The notes beneath the pieces were generated by a model that saw only the letters and a list, made by a program, of their open reading frames with translations, was not told the DNA's origin and ran no database searches. 15,783 bases of DNA from Bacillota bacterium (GTDB lineage: Bacteria > Bacillota > Clostridia > Lachnospirales > Cellulosilyticaceae): NCBI GenBank assembly GCA_023457875.1, contig JAEXBC010000224.1, positions 1 to 15,783 of the forward strand. The letters are read 5' to 3'. Positions 1-7,432 of this stretch are shown one piece after another. The first letter of the stretch is position 1. Each line of letters opens with the position of its first letter. The position numbers and the translations under genes were made by a program.

Positions 1-275
1 CTGCAAGACCTTCCTGGGATTAACATCTGCAAAAGTTCAGTTAATATGGCATAAATCTCTACTATGACTATAGGCATAAACAAAATGCCTTTTTTTTGTT
101 TCTTATAACCTTCCATATGAAAACAAAGGGTTAAGCACCCAAACATTCCTAAGTGTACTACCTTGTCAAGATTAGGAATTCCAACTGAAGGAATATCTTC
201 TCCTGGTGTAAGTATTGCAAGTAAAATAAGTAGTGCACAAGCTATTGTATATTTATATGCTTTGACGTTCTCCAT
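1..275 (-). CDS. VanZ-like membrane protein, partial (3' end outside window)
   Basis: The first 91 codons are visible, read from an ATG at 275 with a good ribosome binding site (AAGGAAG, about 6 bases upstream); the C-terminus lies beyond base 1. Residues 9-23 form a hydrophobic segment, followed by a DKVVH motif at residues 37-41 and another membrane segment. Residues 79-90 read TELLQMLIPGRS, which matches the E..Q...PGR signature of the VanZ-like family. Members are small membrane proteins of mostly unknown role; the founder VanZ gives low-level teicoplanin resistance, but most chromosomal homologues are not resistance genes. It follows the YacL-like gene by 16 bases and is probably the last or a late gene of the rnz operon. 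I am fairly sure of the family and unsure of the function. Confidence 0.75.
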   Translation of the reverse strand, partial: MENVKAYKYTIACALLILLAILTPGEDIPSVGIPNLDKVVHLGMFGCLTLCFHMEGYKKQKKGILFMPIVIVEIYAILTELLQMLIPGRSC

Positions 276-291
276 ATTTTTCTTCCTTATC

Positions 292-1344
292 TTAATTTAA
301 TAATGGTTTTGCAAAAATCATACGACCAGCTGAGGTTTGTAGTACAGTGCTCACAATGATTTTAATTGTACTGCCTACGTGTTTTTTGCCACCTTCAATA
401 ACAATCATAGTGCCATCACTTAAATATGCCAAACCTTGATCCGATTCCTTTCCCTCTTTCACTACAAAAACTGTCATTTCTTCATTGGGTAATACAACCT
501 GTTTGATCGCGTTAGCTAAATCATTGACATTTAGTACTTGCACCTTCTGCAGTTTAGCTACCTTATTAAGGTTAAAATCATTCGTAACAATCTTTCCTTG
601 AATCTGTGAGGCTAATTTAAGTAACTTACTATCCACCTCATGCAGGTCTTGATAATCAACCTGCATGATATCCACAGTAGCAATTCGTGCATTTTTTAGC
701 TCATTTAATATATCAAGGCCTCTCCTTCCCCTATTACGCTTTAGAGAATCAGAGGAATCTGCAATATGTCTTAGCTCATCTAAAACAAAGGAGGGAATAA
801 TCACTTTTCCTTCTATAAAGCCTGTGCTCATAATGTCTAGAATACGTCCGTCAATGATGACACTTGTATCCAGTATTTTGGGTTGTGAATGGGTTAAAAT
901 ATCTCCTGTCTTACTAAGCCAGCCTTTTATCTCTCCTTTTTTCATATGCACCAAATATAGTCCAAAATACCCTAGACCCAAATAAATTAATAATGTAATA
1001 ATATTACCGATGGTCTTATTCATCTCAAAGGCATTACCTACCAAATTTGCCACATATAATCCAATCCCTAATCCGATGATATACATCAATATTTCTTGCA
1101 TAGGATATTGGTTTAAGGTTTGCTCTAACTTACTAGATAAAAACCTTGAACAAGGAATGGCGACTGTAAAATAAACAAGAGCAAACACTAAAACAAAGGT
1201 AATCACACCTTTGTTTTGAAGAATAAAATTCAAGTTTCCCCTCATTGCTTCGGGGACAATGCCAAGGATTTCAAGTTCACCTACGCCTATACTCCCAAGG
1301 CTCGCTATCAATCCAGATAATAAAATTCTCAAAATATATTTCAT
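292..1344 (-). CDS. YacL-like membrane PIN-TRAM domain protein
   Basis: The N-terminal ~135 residues carry four hydrophobic segments, so the protein is anchored in the membrane with its C-terminal half in the cytoplasm. A PIN-type nuclease domain starts at the KILDTSVIIDGR motif (about residue 156), and acidic residues expected at the metal site are visible: D159, E190, D239 and D256. A TRAM RNA-binding domain occupies roughly residues 287-345. This is the arrangement of Bacillus YacL; its 350 residues are the usual length. PIN domains are typically metal-dependent ribonucleases, but the substrate of this family is not established. A GTG at 1347 directly precedes the ATG at 1344; the ATG is preferred because GAAGGGG then lies 7 bases upstream instead of 4. 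In Bacillus, yacL sits with disA/radA; here it follows tsaD by about 20 bases, so it is probably co-transcribed with tRNA-processing genes. Confidence 0.88.
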   Translation of the reverse strand: MKYILRILLSGLIASLGSIGVGELEILGIVPEAMRGNLNFILQNKGVITFVLVFALVYFTVAIPCSRFLSSKLEQTLNQYPMQEILMYIIGLGIGLYVANLVGNAFEMNKTIGNIITLLIYLGLGYFGLYLVHMKKGEIKGWLSKTGDILTHSQPKILDTSVIIDGRILDIMSTGFIEGKVIIPSFVLDELRHIADSSDSLKRNRGRRGLDILNELKNARIATVDIMQVDYQDLHEVDSKLLKLASQIQGKIVTNDFNLNKVAKLQKVQVLNVNDLANAIKQVVLPNEEMTVFVVKEGKESDQGLAYLSDGTMIVIEGGKKHVGSTIKIIVSTVLQTSAGRMIFAKPLLN

Positions 1345-1365
1345 CACATTTCCCCTTCTTTAAAA

Positions 1366-2382
1366 TCATTTGCTTCCAAGAGGCAAGTTGGGTATAGCAT
1401 TTAAATTCATCCCAGCTGTTTTCCCATCTAAATATTCATAATAAGCCGCACATCCGATCATAGCTGCATTATCAGTGCAAAGAATAAAATCTGGGTAATA
1501 TAAGGTCTTTCCTTTATCTTTGCACAAAGCCTCCATAGCTTCTCGAAGTCCTTGGTTTGCAGCTACGCCGCCTGCAAGCGCAATATGCTCGATACCCATT
1601 TCTTCTGCTAAATGCACGGTCTTACCTACTAGTACATCTGTTACACTTGATTGAAAAGCTGCAGCAATATCTGCCGCACAAATAGTTTCGCCTTTCATTT
1701 TACAACCATTAATATAATTAAGTACAGCTGATTTTAGCCCGCTAAAACTAAAGTCGTTACTTCCGTCTTGCATCGCCCTTGGAAAGCGAATGGCATCTTT
1801 ATTGCCTTCTTTAGCAAGCTTATCAATTTTAGGTCCACCTGGATAGCTTAGACCAATAGCTCTTGCCACTTTATCATAGGCTTCTCCTGCAGCGTCATCT
1901 CGCGTGCGCCCTAAAATTTCATAGTTGGTATAATCCTTTACATGAACAAGGTGTGTATGTCCACCCGATACCACTAAGCAAAGAAATGGTGGTTTCAGCT
2001 CAGGATGACTAATATAATTAGCAGCAATATGCCCTTCTATATGGTGAACGCCAACTAAAGGCTTGTTCTTTGCAAAGGCAATTGCTTTAGCCGCCATAAC
2101 CCCTACTAATAGGGCACCTACTAGCCCCGGCCCATAGGTTACACCCACAACATCAATATCATCTAGTTCTAAGTTTGCTTTTTTTAATGCCTCCATAATC
2201 ACTAAATTAATCTTTTCCACATGCATCCTCGAAGCAATCTCTGGTACAACACCTCCGTACTGCTCGTGTAAAGGAATTTGTGTAGAGATAATATTAGCTA
2301 GCACCTGCCTACCATTTTTCACTACTGCAACCGAGGTTTCATCACAAGATGTTTCGATAGCTAGTATGGTTATGTCTTTCAT
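1366..2382 (-). CDS. tsaD: tRNA N6-adenosine threonylcarbamoyltransferase TsaD
   Basis: TsaD (formerly Gcp/YgjD) transfers the threonylcarbamoyl group from threonylcarbamoyl-AMP to A37 of tRNAs that read ANN codons, working with TsaB and TsaE. The protein begins with the family signature [16 protein letters not shown] and has the metal-binding HHIEGH motif near residues 113-118. It also has the ATP-site glycine-rich segment (SGGHTHL) and the terminal CTDNAAMIG motif whose aspartate contributes to the metal site. At 338 residues it is full length. The start is an ATG two bases after the stop of the upstream gene; its ribosome binding site GAGGAG is formed by the last glutamate codons of that gene, indicating translational coupling. 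tsaB and tsaE, often neighbours, are not in this window. Confidence 0.97.
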   Translation of the reverse strand: MKDITILAIETSCDETSVAVVKNGRQVLANIISTQIPLHEQYGGVVPEIASRMHVEKINLVIMEALKKANLELDDIDVVGVTYGPGLVGALLVGVMAAKAIAFAKNKPLVGVHHIEGHIAANYISHPELKPPFLCLVVSGGHTHLVHVKDYTNYEILGRTRDDAAGEAYDKVARAIGLSYPGGPKIDKLAKEGNKDAIRFPRAMQDGSNDFSFSGLKSAVLNYINGCKMKGETICAADIAAAFQSSVTDVLVGKTVHLAEEMGIEHIALAGGVAANQGLREAMEALCKDKGKTLYYPDFILCTDNAAMIGCAAYYEYLDGKTAGMNLNAIPNLPLGSK

Positions 2383-2384
2383 GT

Positions 2385-2954
2385 TTACTCCTCCACGTCA
2401 ACTTCTTCACTTTGATTGTCTGTTTGATTCTCCCAAGTACTAATCTTCCATTTTCCGTTTTCTTGGACTAAATAGTATTTTCTAGTAACTGGGGCTTGAT
2501 TGGTTTTATGCACCACATCTACTTGCGCACTGTCAGAATCAGCTTCTTTTTCTTTAACAATCGTGACATCTAAAACTTCACTTTTTATTACAATAAACGG
2601 TTTTTCTTGATTTTCCTCTCTTTCAGACAAAATCCTTGCCACTTGGGCTTCTACTGGATTTAACTGATTGAGCTTATCCGCATAAAGCATTCTTATGGTC
2701 TCGGCATAGCTAGTGGCTGCTTCATCTGTCATTTTACTACTATAGGCTAATGCCATCAGTTCACTATGCTTTTCAACTACTTCTCTAGCGCTACTTGGAT
2801 AATTTTCCTCAAGCCCTGTCTTTATGTCTTCTATTTCAGTAAGGATATCCGCTTTCTGTACTTCAGTCGTTTGGGACTTACCTGCATTTCTGACGCTAAG
2901 GGAATAAACTAATATAATCACACCCATAACAAGTATTACTAATATCTTTTTCAT
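2385..2954 (-). CDS. Membrane-anchored extracytoplasmic protein of unknown function
   Basis: 189 residues. Residues 3-20 are a hydrophobic helix after MKK, with no lipobox cysteine and no obvious cleavage site, so I read it as a signal anchor. The rest is hydrophilic and likely outside the membrane. A helical central part (about 35-115) is followed by a C-terminal beta-rich piece with a [16 protein letters not shown] pattern like those in NTF2-like or DUF4829-type domains, and then an acidic tail. It resembles short proteins seen in Lachnospiraceae (I think of the DUF6715 type), but that name is from memory and weak. A very strong ribosome binding site (AGGAGGGGG) lies in the 15 bases after rnz, and the end overlaps the signals for tsaD, so it is firmly within the operon. 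Function is not known. Confidence 0.8.
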   Translation of the reverse strand: MKKILVILVMGVIILVYSLSVRNAGKSQTTEVQKADILTEIEDIKTGLEENYPSSAREVVEKHSELMALAYSSKMTDEAATSYAETIRMLYADKLNQLNPVEAQVARILSEREENQEKPFIVIKSEVLDVTIVKEKEADSDSAQVDVVHKTNQAPVTRKYYLVQENGKWKISTWENQTDNQSEEVDVEE

Positions 2955-2969
2955 AGAACCCCCTCCTTA

Positions 2970-3884
2970 TCAATTAACCTCTGAAAAGTCAATGGTTGTA
3001 GTCATTCGATCGTAGCCTGCTACTGTGTTTTGAAAGATTTCTTTAGTTCTTTCTATGTTAATGTATGAACTAGGTAGTGCAGGGCTAAAATGTGTGAGCC
3101 ATAGCTCTTTAACTCCAGCATTTTTTGCCAGTGTTGCAGCTTCTGAGGCTAACATATGCTTGTGCTTTTTCACCTGAACCAAATAACTATCATCCGTATA
3201 CATACCTTCACAGATGAATAAATCTGACTCTCTTATCAACTCTTCTAATTCTTGTATCGGCCTACAATCTGTACTATATGATACCTTTATTCCTTTTCTA
3301 TTTTGTCCTAAAACCATATCAGGGGTATAGACTGTTTTTCCCTCTACTACCACTTGTCCTTGCTGCAATTTTTTCCAATACTTTTGAGGCACATTATTTG
3401 CTTTGGCTTTATCAACCATAAACTTAGGAAGTCGGTGATTCTCTATACAATAAGCAAAGCACCTTACATTATGTGGTACTGGTAATACCGTTATACAAAA
3501 TTCTCCAAGTGTAAGGGTTTGTTTTTCATAGGGAAGTTCTATTAAATTCAAATCAAAGCTAATATCTTTCGATACCACAGTAAGACCTTCAACAACTTTT
3601 TTTAAACCCGGCGGGCCAACTATTGTAAGAGGCTGCGTTCTTCCTGCATTATTGATAGTTAATAATAGCCCAGGTAATCCTGTTACATGATCTCCATGAT
3701 AATGAGTAAAACAAAGTATATCTAAAGTTTTGTATCCCCACCCTAGCGTGCGCATGGTAACTTGTGTGCCTTCCCCACAATCTATCAATAACTTCCTACC
3801 ATTGAATCTAGCAAGCATTGCTGTTAAATAGCGGTCTGGAAGTGGCAACATGCCCCCTGTTCCAAGTAAACAAATATCTAACAT
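2970..3884 (-). CDS. rnz: Ribonuclease Z (tRNA 3'-processing endonuclease)
   Basis: RNase Z cuts precursor tRNAs just after the discriminator base so that CCA can be added. The 304-residue protein has the metallo-beta-lactamase fold with LGTGG near the N-terminus, the zinc motif THYHGDH (about residues 60-66), and a later histidine in PVPHNVR. An aspartate in SYSTDCRP and a terminal LTHFSP motif complete the expected set. The segment around residues 150-200 (LPKFMVDKAKANNVPQKYW and on) fits the flexible arm that grips tRNA and separates true RNase Z from other family members. An in-frame ATG exists at 3902, but the ATG at 3884 is preferred: AAAGGAAG lies 7 bases before it, inside the extended reading frame, while the upstream ATG has no such site. 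It is the first gene of the minus-strand operon. Confidence 0.93.
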   Translation of the reverse strand: MLDICLLGTGGMLPLPDRYLTAMLARFNGRKLLIDCGEGTQVTMRTLGWGYKTLDILCFTHYHGDHVTGLPGLLLTINNAGRTQPLTIVGPPGLKKVVEGLTVVSKDISFDLNLIELPYEKQTLTLGEFCITVLPVPHNVRCFAYCIENHRLPKFMVDKAKANNVPQKYWKKLQQGQVVVEGKTVYTPDMVLGQNRKGIKVSYSTDCRPIQELEELIRESDLFICEGMYTDDSYLVQVKKHKHMLASEAATLAKNAGVKELWLTHFSPALPSSYINIERTKEIFQNTVAGYDRMTTTIDFSEVN

Positions 3885-3913
3885 AATCTTTCTTCCTTTC
3901 ATGTAATACTATT

Positions 3914-3942
3914 ATTATATCCTTTTAATGGTGTTGTTACAA
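3914..3942 (-). promoter_or_regulatory. Sigma-A-type promoter for the rnz operon
   Basis: On the minus strand TTGTAA (3937-3942) and a perfect TATAAT (3914-3919) are separated by exactly 17 bases. The -10 box ends about 30 bases before the rnz start, leaving room for a short leader and the ribosome binding site. It diverges from the feoA promoter. Confidence 0.8.
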
Positions 3943-3998
3943 TGAAAACCCTTCATTTCTCGGATTTCTCCGATTTAGAGATTAATTCTCATTTTTTA

Positions 3999-4027
3999 TT
4001 GACGTATATTTTCATTCATTCTATAAT
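3999..4027 (+). promoter_or_regulatory. Sigma-A-type promoter for feoAB
   Basis: TTGACG (3999-4004) and TATAAT (4022-4027) are separated by exactly 17 bases, so this is close to consensus. The start codon of feoA is 38 bases downstream of the -10 box. Confidence 0.85.
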
Positions 4028-4040
4028 AAAAAAGGCATAA

Positions 4041-4051
4041 ATTCTGAGAAT
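4041..4051. promoter_or_regulatory. Candidate operator in the feoA leader
   Basis: ATTCTGAGAAT is an 11-base perfect palindrome around a central G, placed between the feoA -10 box and the ribosome binding site. TGAGAAT differs by one base from the TGATAAT half-site of Fur boxes, and a reverse copy (ATTCTCA) lies at 3985-3991 just before the -35 box. An iron-responsive repressor (Fur or a DtxR-type protein) would be expected here; the site itself is an inference. Confidence 0.35.
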
Positions 4052-4065
4052 ATGGAGGGGATAAA

Positions 4066-4290
4066 ATGAGTAAAACATTATGCGACTTACCTTTGGGCGA
4101 AGAAGCTACCATAGTTGCCATCATTGCCCCACCTTCGATTAAACAACGCTTTATGGATATGGGACTTATCAAGGGCAGTAAAATTGTTGTAGAAAAATTA
4201 GCGCCTTTAGGTAGCCCCATGCAAGTTTCAATAAAAGGTTTTAGCTTATGTATTCGTAAAGAGGATGCATCTAATATTTTAATCAATTAG
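4066..4290 (+). CDS. feoA: Ferrous iron transport protein A
   Basis: FeoA is a small cytoplasmic SH3-like protein that associates with FeoB and supports Fe(II) uptake. The 74-residue sequence shows the family pattern: a leading L-C-DLPLGEEATI segment, then RFMDMGLIKGSKIVV (about residues 28-42), APLGSPMQVSIKG, and a terminal LCIRKEDASNILI. Length is typical. The ATG has a GGAGGGG ribosome binding site 5 bases upstream and a near-consensus promoter. feoB follows after a 99-base spacer that can fold into hairpins. Confidence 0.93.
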   Translation: MSKTLCDLPLGEEATIVAIIAPPSIKQRFMDMGLIKGSKIVVEKLAPLGSPMQVSIKGFSLCIRKEDASNILIN

Positions 4291-4292
4291 AC

Positions 4293-4320
4293 AAAGTGCT
4301 ACTAACATTAGTAGTACTTT
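4293..4320 (+). promoter_or_regulatory. Hairpin in the feoA-feoB spacer (attenuator or processing site)
   Basis: A 13-base arm (4293-4305) and its complement (4308-4320) can pair with one G-U wobble; the tight 2-base loop probably opens to a 4-6 base loop. It starts 3 bases after the feoA stop. The following bases are T-rich (ATATTTTG) but not a clean T-run, so it could be a weak terminator, an mRNA-stabilising structure or part of a switch with the next element. Confidence 0.5.
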
Positions 4321-4331
4321 ATATTTTGTGG

Positions 4332-4377
4332 GTACTTAATTTTCTAAGTACTCATCTTTTTCTAGTACTTAATTTTC
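4332..4377 (+). repeat. Overlapping inverted/direct repeats before feoB
   Basis: GTACTTAATTTTC occurs twice (4332-4344 and 4365-4377). Between them lies TAAGTACT (4345-4352), which can pair either with GTACTTA at 4332-4338 (7 bp, 6-base loop) or with AGTACTTA at 4364-4371 (8 bp, 11-base loop). These two hairpins exclude each other, and the second ends 7 bases before the feoB ribosome binding site. A further AGTACTT is in the arm of the preceding hairpin. Pairing is seen in the sequence; a regulatory role is inference. Confidence 0.55.
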
Positions 4378-4389
4378 AAGGAGGAGACC

Positions 4390-6396
4390 ATGACGAATAC
4401 GCTTACCGTGGCACTTGCGGGTAATCCTAATATTGGGAAAACCACTTTGTTTAATGCCTTAACTGGCTCTCATTATACAGTTGGCAACTGGGCTGGCGTA
4501 ACTGTAGAAAAAAAGGAAGGTATCTTTACCTATGCTGATGCGCATACAGGTGAAATCTCTATTAACTTAGTTGATTTACCTGGGACCTATAGCCTTTCTG
4601 CACTTTCTTTAGATGAAAGTATTGCAAGAAACTATATTATAAACGAAAACCCTGATGTGATCTTAAATCTAGTTGATGCTTCAACGCTAGAACGTAATTT
4701 ATACTTAACCTTGCAGCTACTAGAACTTGGGAGACCTGTAGTGATGGCACTTAACATGATGGACGTTGCAAAAGCGAAGGGGATTCAAATAGATATTAAA
4801 CAATTATCGAGACAACTAGGTATTCCCATTGTTCCTATCATTGCTGCTAAAAAAACTGGATGTAAGGAACTTCTTCAAACCCTAGTGAACATCAAGTCTA
4901 CACCCTTTTCTTACTATAGTGTACCTTATGAACCTACTATTGAAGAACTTCTCTCTCGCACTGTTTCTCTCATTGACCATCATCAACTTAAAGCGCCCTA
5001 TCGTTGGATTGCACTTAAATTATTAGAGGGCGACGAAAGCGTTCTAGATTTAGTACCTCTTGAACATCAAGAAGAAGTAAGTGCGCTAATCAATACAGAT
5101 AATATGGAGGAAATCAAAGAATCTGTTACAGATAGCAAGTACGAACATCTCTCACAGATTGTCTCTTCAGTTGTACATACAAGCGCCACAGATAAAAACT
5201 CCCTTACTAGCAAAATTGATTACTTTGTCACTCATCGGTTTTTAGGAATCCCTATATTTGCGCTGGTGATGTTTGCCGTATTTTATTTCACCTTCAGTTT
5301 AGTAGGTAATCCACTAACTGAGCTATTTGACTATTTCTTTGGACGGATTCTAGATGCTTGTAATAGTGGATTAGTACTTCTAAAGGTGTCCAATTGGCTA
5401 CGGGCACTTATTGTAGACGGTGCTTTAAACGGTGTATTTGGTGTACTTACATTCTTACCAAATATTGCTTGTTTATTCATTGCACTGACTATTTTAGAGG
5501 ATACAGGATATATGGCACGGGTTGCCTTTATTATGGACGAATTAATGAGACGCATAGGACTAAACGGAAAATCAATCATCCCTATGCTTTTAGGTTTTGG
5601 CTGCAATGTCCCTGCCATTATGGGAACCCGTACTATTGAGGATGAAAAGGATCGTATGACTTCTATTCTCATTAATCCTTTCTTTTCCTGTAGTGCAAGG
5701 CTTCCTATTTTCACCTTATTTGCCTCTAGTTTTTTCCCTAGAAAAGAAGCAATCATTGTCTTTTCACTTTATTTCATTGGTATTTTCATCGGGCTAAGTG
5801 CTGCTTTTATCTTTAAAAAGACACGCTTTAAATCTGATAGTATGCCCTTTATTATGGAACTACCGCCTTACCACTTGCCTTCTATCACACATATTAGCAC
5901 ACAAGTAGGCGAGAAGATAAAAGGCTTTCTAATCAAAGCGGGGACAACTATCTTTCTGGCTTCTGTAATCCTATGGTTTGTCTTAAATTTTAATCTAAGT
6001 GGACCAAGTGAAATGGCTAATAGCCTTGGTGCTTATATTGGCAAAGCTATTGCTCCTATTTTTACCCCTCTCGGCTTTGGAAACTGGCAGGCTGCTTTAT
6101 CACTTATTGGCGGTGTAGTAGGTAAAGAAATTGTGGTATCTAATATGTCTATCATTTATGGCATTGAAACAAGCGCGACTGCTTTTCATGATGCTTTAGC
6201 AAGTTCCTTTTCTCCATTAGGTGCCTATTGTTTCTTAGTATTTACTTTACTTTATGTGCCTTGTGTTGGTACCCTGGGCGCCATAAAAAGGGAAACAAAT
6301 AGTTTGAAGTGGATGAGTTTTGCTATTATTTACCAATTAATCATCGCTTGGTGTGTATCCTTTATCATCTTTAGTGTAGGACAATTCTTTTTATAA
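4390..6396 (+). CDS. feoB: Ferrous iron transport protein B (GTPase-coupled Fe2+ permease)
   Basis: FeoB is the membrane pore that imports Fe(II), with an N-terminal GTP-binding domain. The G1 motif GNPNIGKT is at residues 11-18, G3 DLPG at 62-65, G4 NMMD at 122-125, and a G5-like IAAKKTG at 151-157. A helical region follows to about residue 275. The rest holds the membrane helices and the two gate repeats, recognisable by LGFGCNVPAIMGTRTI, the INPFFSCSARLPIF segment and, in the second half, GGVVGKEIVVS and PCVGTLGAI. At 668 residues it is normal for Clostridia and shorter than the 773-residue Escherichia coli protein. The start has an AAGGAGGAG ribosome binding site. No feoC or Cys-rich FeoB-associated gene follows; a terminator does. 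Confidence 0.97.
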   Translation: MTNTLTVALAGNPNIGKTTLFNALTGSHYTVGNWAGVTVEKKEGIFTYADAHTGEISINLVDLPGTYSLSALSLDESIARNYIINENPDVILNLVDASTLERNLYLTLQLLELGRPVVMALNMMDVAKAKGIQIDIKQLSRQLGIPIVPIIAAKKTGCKELLQTLVNIKSTPFSYYSVPYEPTIEELLSRTVSLIDHHQLKAPYRWIALKLLEGDESVLDLVPLEHQEEVSALINTDNMEEIKESVTDSKYEHLSQIVSSVVHTSATDKNSLTSKIDYFVTHRFLGIPIFALVMFAVFYFTFSLVGNPLTELFDYFFGRILDACNSGLVLLKVSNWLRALIVDGALNGVFGVLTFLPNIACLFIALTILEDTGYMARVAFIMDELMRRIGLNGKSIIPMLLGFGCNVPAIMGTRTIEDEKDRMTSILINPFFSCSARLPIFTLFASSFFPRKEAIIVFSLYFIGIFIGLSAAFIFKKTRFKSDSMPFIMELPPYHLPSITHISTQVGEKIKGFLIKAGTTIFLASVILWFVLNFNLSGPSEMANSLGAYIGKAIAPIFTPLGFGNWQAALSLIGGVVGKEIVVSNMSIIYGIETSATAFHDALASSFSPLGAYCFLVFTLLYVPCVGTLGAIKRETNSLKWMSFAIIYQLIIAWCVSFIIFSVGQFFL

Positions 6397-6414
6397 AAAA
6401 TGATTATAGACATA

Positions 6415-6460
6415 AAAGCAGCCTTATAAAGATGAGATGTCATCTTTATAAGGCTGCTTT
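6415..6460. terminator. Bidirectional Rho-independent terminator
   Basis: A perfect 21-bp stem (6415-6435 with 6440-6460) encloses a GATG loop. Arms begin AAAGCAGCC and end GGCTGCTTT, giving T-rich 3' ends on both strands. It lies between the converging feoB and the small Cys-rich gene and can serve both. Confidence 0.9.
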
Positions 6461-6461
6461 G

Positions 6462-6782
6462 TTATTTATTACCTTTACTAAATTCAGCTTCATAAGCCGC
6501 ATTTAATAAATTAATTTGCTCTTCAGTATACATTGGAATATCATCTACAGGCAGTTCCTCTACCGGAATGCAAAAGCTTGCTATCCATTTATCATAACAT
6601 GCTTCACATATATTGAAGCTGTGTTTTGTTAAGTCCTTGGACGAAAAATAATCCCATATTTTTTCAATATGCAAATAGTCTCTATGTTGACTATCGGACC
6701 CATCTTTTTTAATAAGTTGGTTGCAGCAATTGCAATAAATATCTCCATTAGAAATTTTTTGTGTGTTAGTGTTTTGTTTCAA
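6462..6782 (-). CDS. Small Cys-rich hypothetical protein (zinc-ribbon-like)
   Basis: 106 residues with no recognised family. Two CxxC pairs (C17/C20 and C59/C62, in IYCNCC and NICEAC) are spaced as in zinc-ribbon or treble-clef proteins; C19 and C71 are extra cysteines. The centre (HIEKIWDYFSSKDLTKHSFN) looks globular, and the C-terminal part is acidic with a helical end. There is no signal peptide, so it is probably cytoplasmic. The start is a TTG at 6782: there is no methionine codon before the first CxxC, and AGAGGGGG lies 8 bases upstream. Related short proteins of unknown function with a CEACYD-type tail occur in Clostridia as I remember them. A -10-like TATAAT lies at 6868-6873 on this strand, but its -35 box is poor. 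Confidence 0.72.
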   Translation of the reverse strand: MKQNTNTQKISNGDIYCNCCNQLIKKDGSDSQHRDYLHIEKIWDYFSSKDLTKHSFNICEACYDKWIASFCIPVEELPVDDIPMYTEEQINLLNAAYEAEFSKGNK

Positions 6783-6984
6783 CGCTCTAGCCCCCTCTGT
6801 AGATCTGTCATTTTTCTTTTTCGCTAATATCCCTACTTGTTATTCACAATCGATAACGCTTAAATAAATTATATACTGTAACTTATTGTAAGTACACAGG
6901 TAATTTTTATACCATTTTACTATTTTTAATATAGCTACAGTAGTATAATGTGGCGCAACTTCAAGGTTTTGTTTTAAAAAAATA

Positions 6985-7089
6985 TCAGATTTTAACAACT
7001 TCTTGATCTGACAAGTATTCATGTAAATCTTGCCAATCATCTTGCTTAAACCTTCTAATAATTAATCTATCTGTAACTATGTTCTCCAT
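6985..7089 (-). pseudogene. Truncated GNAT acetyltransferase remnant (N-terminus only)
   Basis: An ATG at 7089 with a near-ideal ribosome binding site (GGGAGG, 6 bases upstream) opens a 34-codon frame ending in TGA at 6985-6987. The peptide begins MENIVTDRLIIRRFKQDDW and continues LHEYLSDQEVVK, the N-terminal beta strand and helix of RimJ/RimL-type GNAT acetyltransferases, which are normally about 170-180 residues. Beyond VVKI the frame stops, and none of the three frames of the next ~200 bases gives the acetyl-CoA-binding motif (Q/RxxGxG/A). The gene has therefore lost most of its body, with 106 codons of unrelated small Cys-rich gene downstream. The intact start signals suggest recent decay. 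A short functional peptide cannot be excluded but is unlikely. Confidence 0.65.
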
Positions 7090-7100
7090 TTTTATCCTCC

Positions 7101-7432
7101 CTAATTATTTGGACCGCTTTACAAATTTTCTTTTAGTACGACGGCCCCTGGTTATCAGTCTTCGTTTTTTTCAGTGTAGTTCTAAATAAGTTCTGCTTTC
7201 TTCAATAGCTTTATGATGACAGGAAACTAAGGCGTGCCAAAGCCATGCCAGTTACCTTAAAATCATAATTTTCTACACAATATTGTAGCAAACATTCGTC
7301 GAGAATGATATATCTTGCCTGAATATTTTTCCTTTGGGCACATTTTATTTACATTTTCCTATAACTTGATTTTTAGCATGAGATTCATTTAACGTTCATA
7401 TATTACTATATACTGTTTTATAGGAGGTCCAA
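7101..7432. other. Gene-poor stretch before the DUF6512-like gene
   Basis: No complete gene is visible. On the minus strand, about 7205-7345 stays open for some 45 codons without a plausible start (it contains ILDECLLQYCVENYDFKVTG), and a neighbouring frame continues protein-like to about 7160; this might be a decayed gene but I recognise no family. An imperfect GC-richer inverted repeat is present near 7224-7255. AT-rich sequence at 7390-7420 includes a TATACT, but it is too close to the start codon at 7433 to be a convincing -10 box. Confidence 0.4.

Noticed and set aside
3996..4286. 96-residue open frame on the minus strand over feoA
   Set aside because: It is the antisense shadow of feoA and its promoter; no ribosome binding site and no recognisable protein.
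4332..4377. CRISPR-like short repeats
   Set aside because: Only two copies of the 13-base unit, with inverted symmetry; this is a folding element, not an array.
5331..5756. 141-residue minus-strand frame and an 81-residue plus-strand frame inside feoB
   Set aside because: Both are shadows of a strongly conserved part of feoB and match nothing known.
6840..7040. 66-residue minus-strand open frame
   Set aside because: It is out of frame with, and overlaps, the GNAT remnant whose start and ribosome binding site are much better; the residues look like translated AT-rich spacer.
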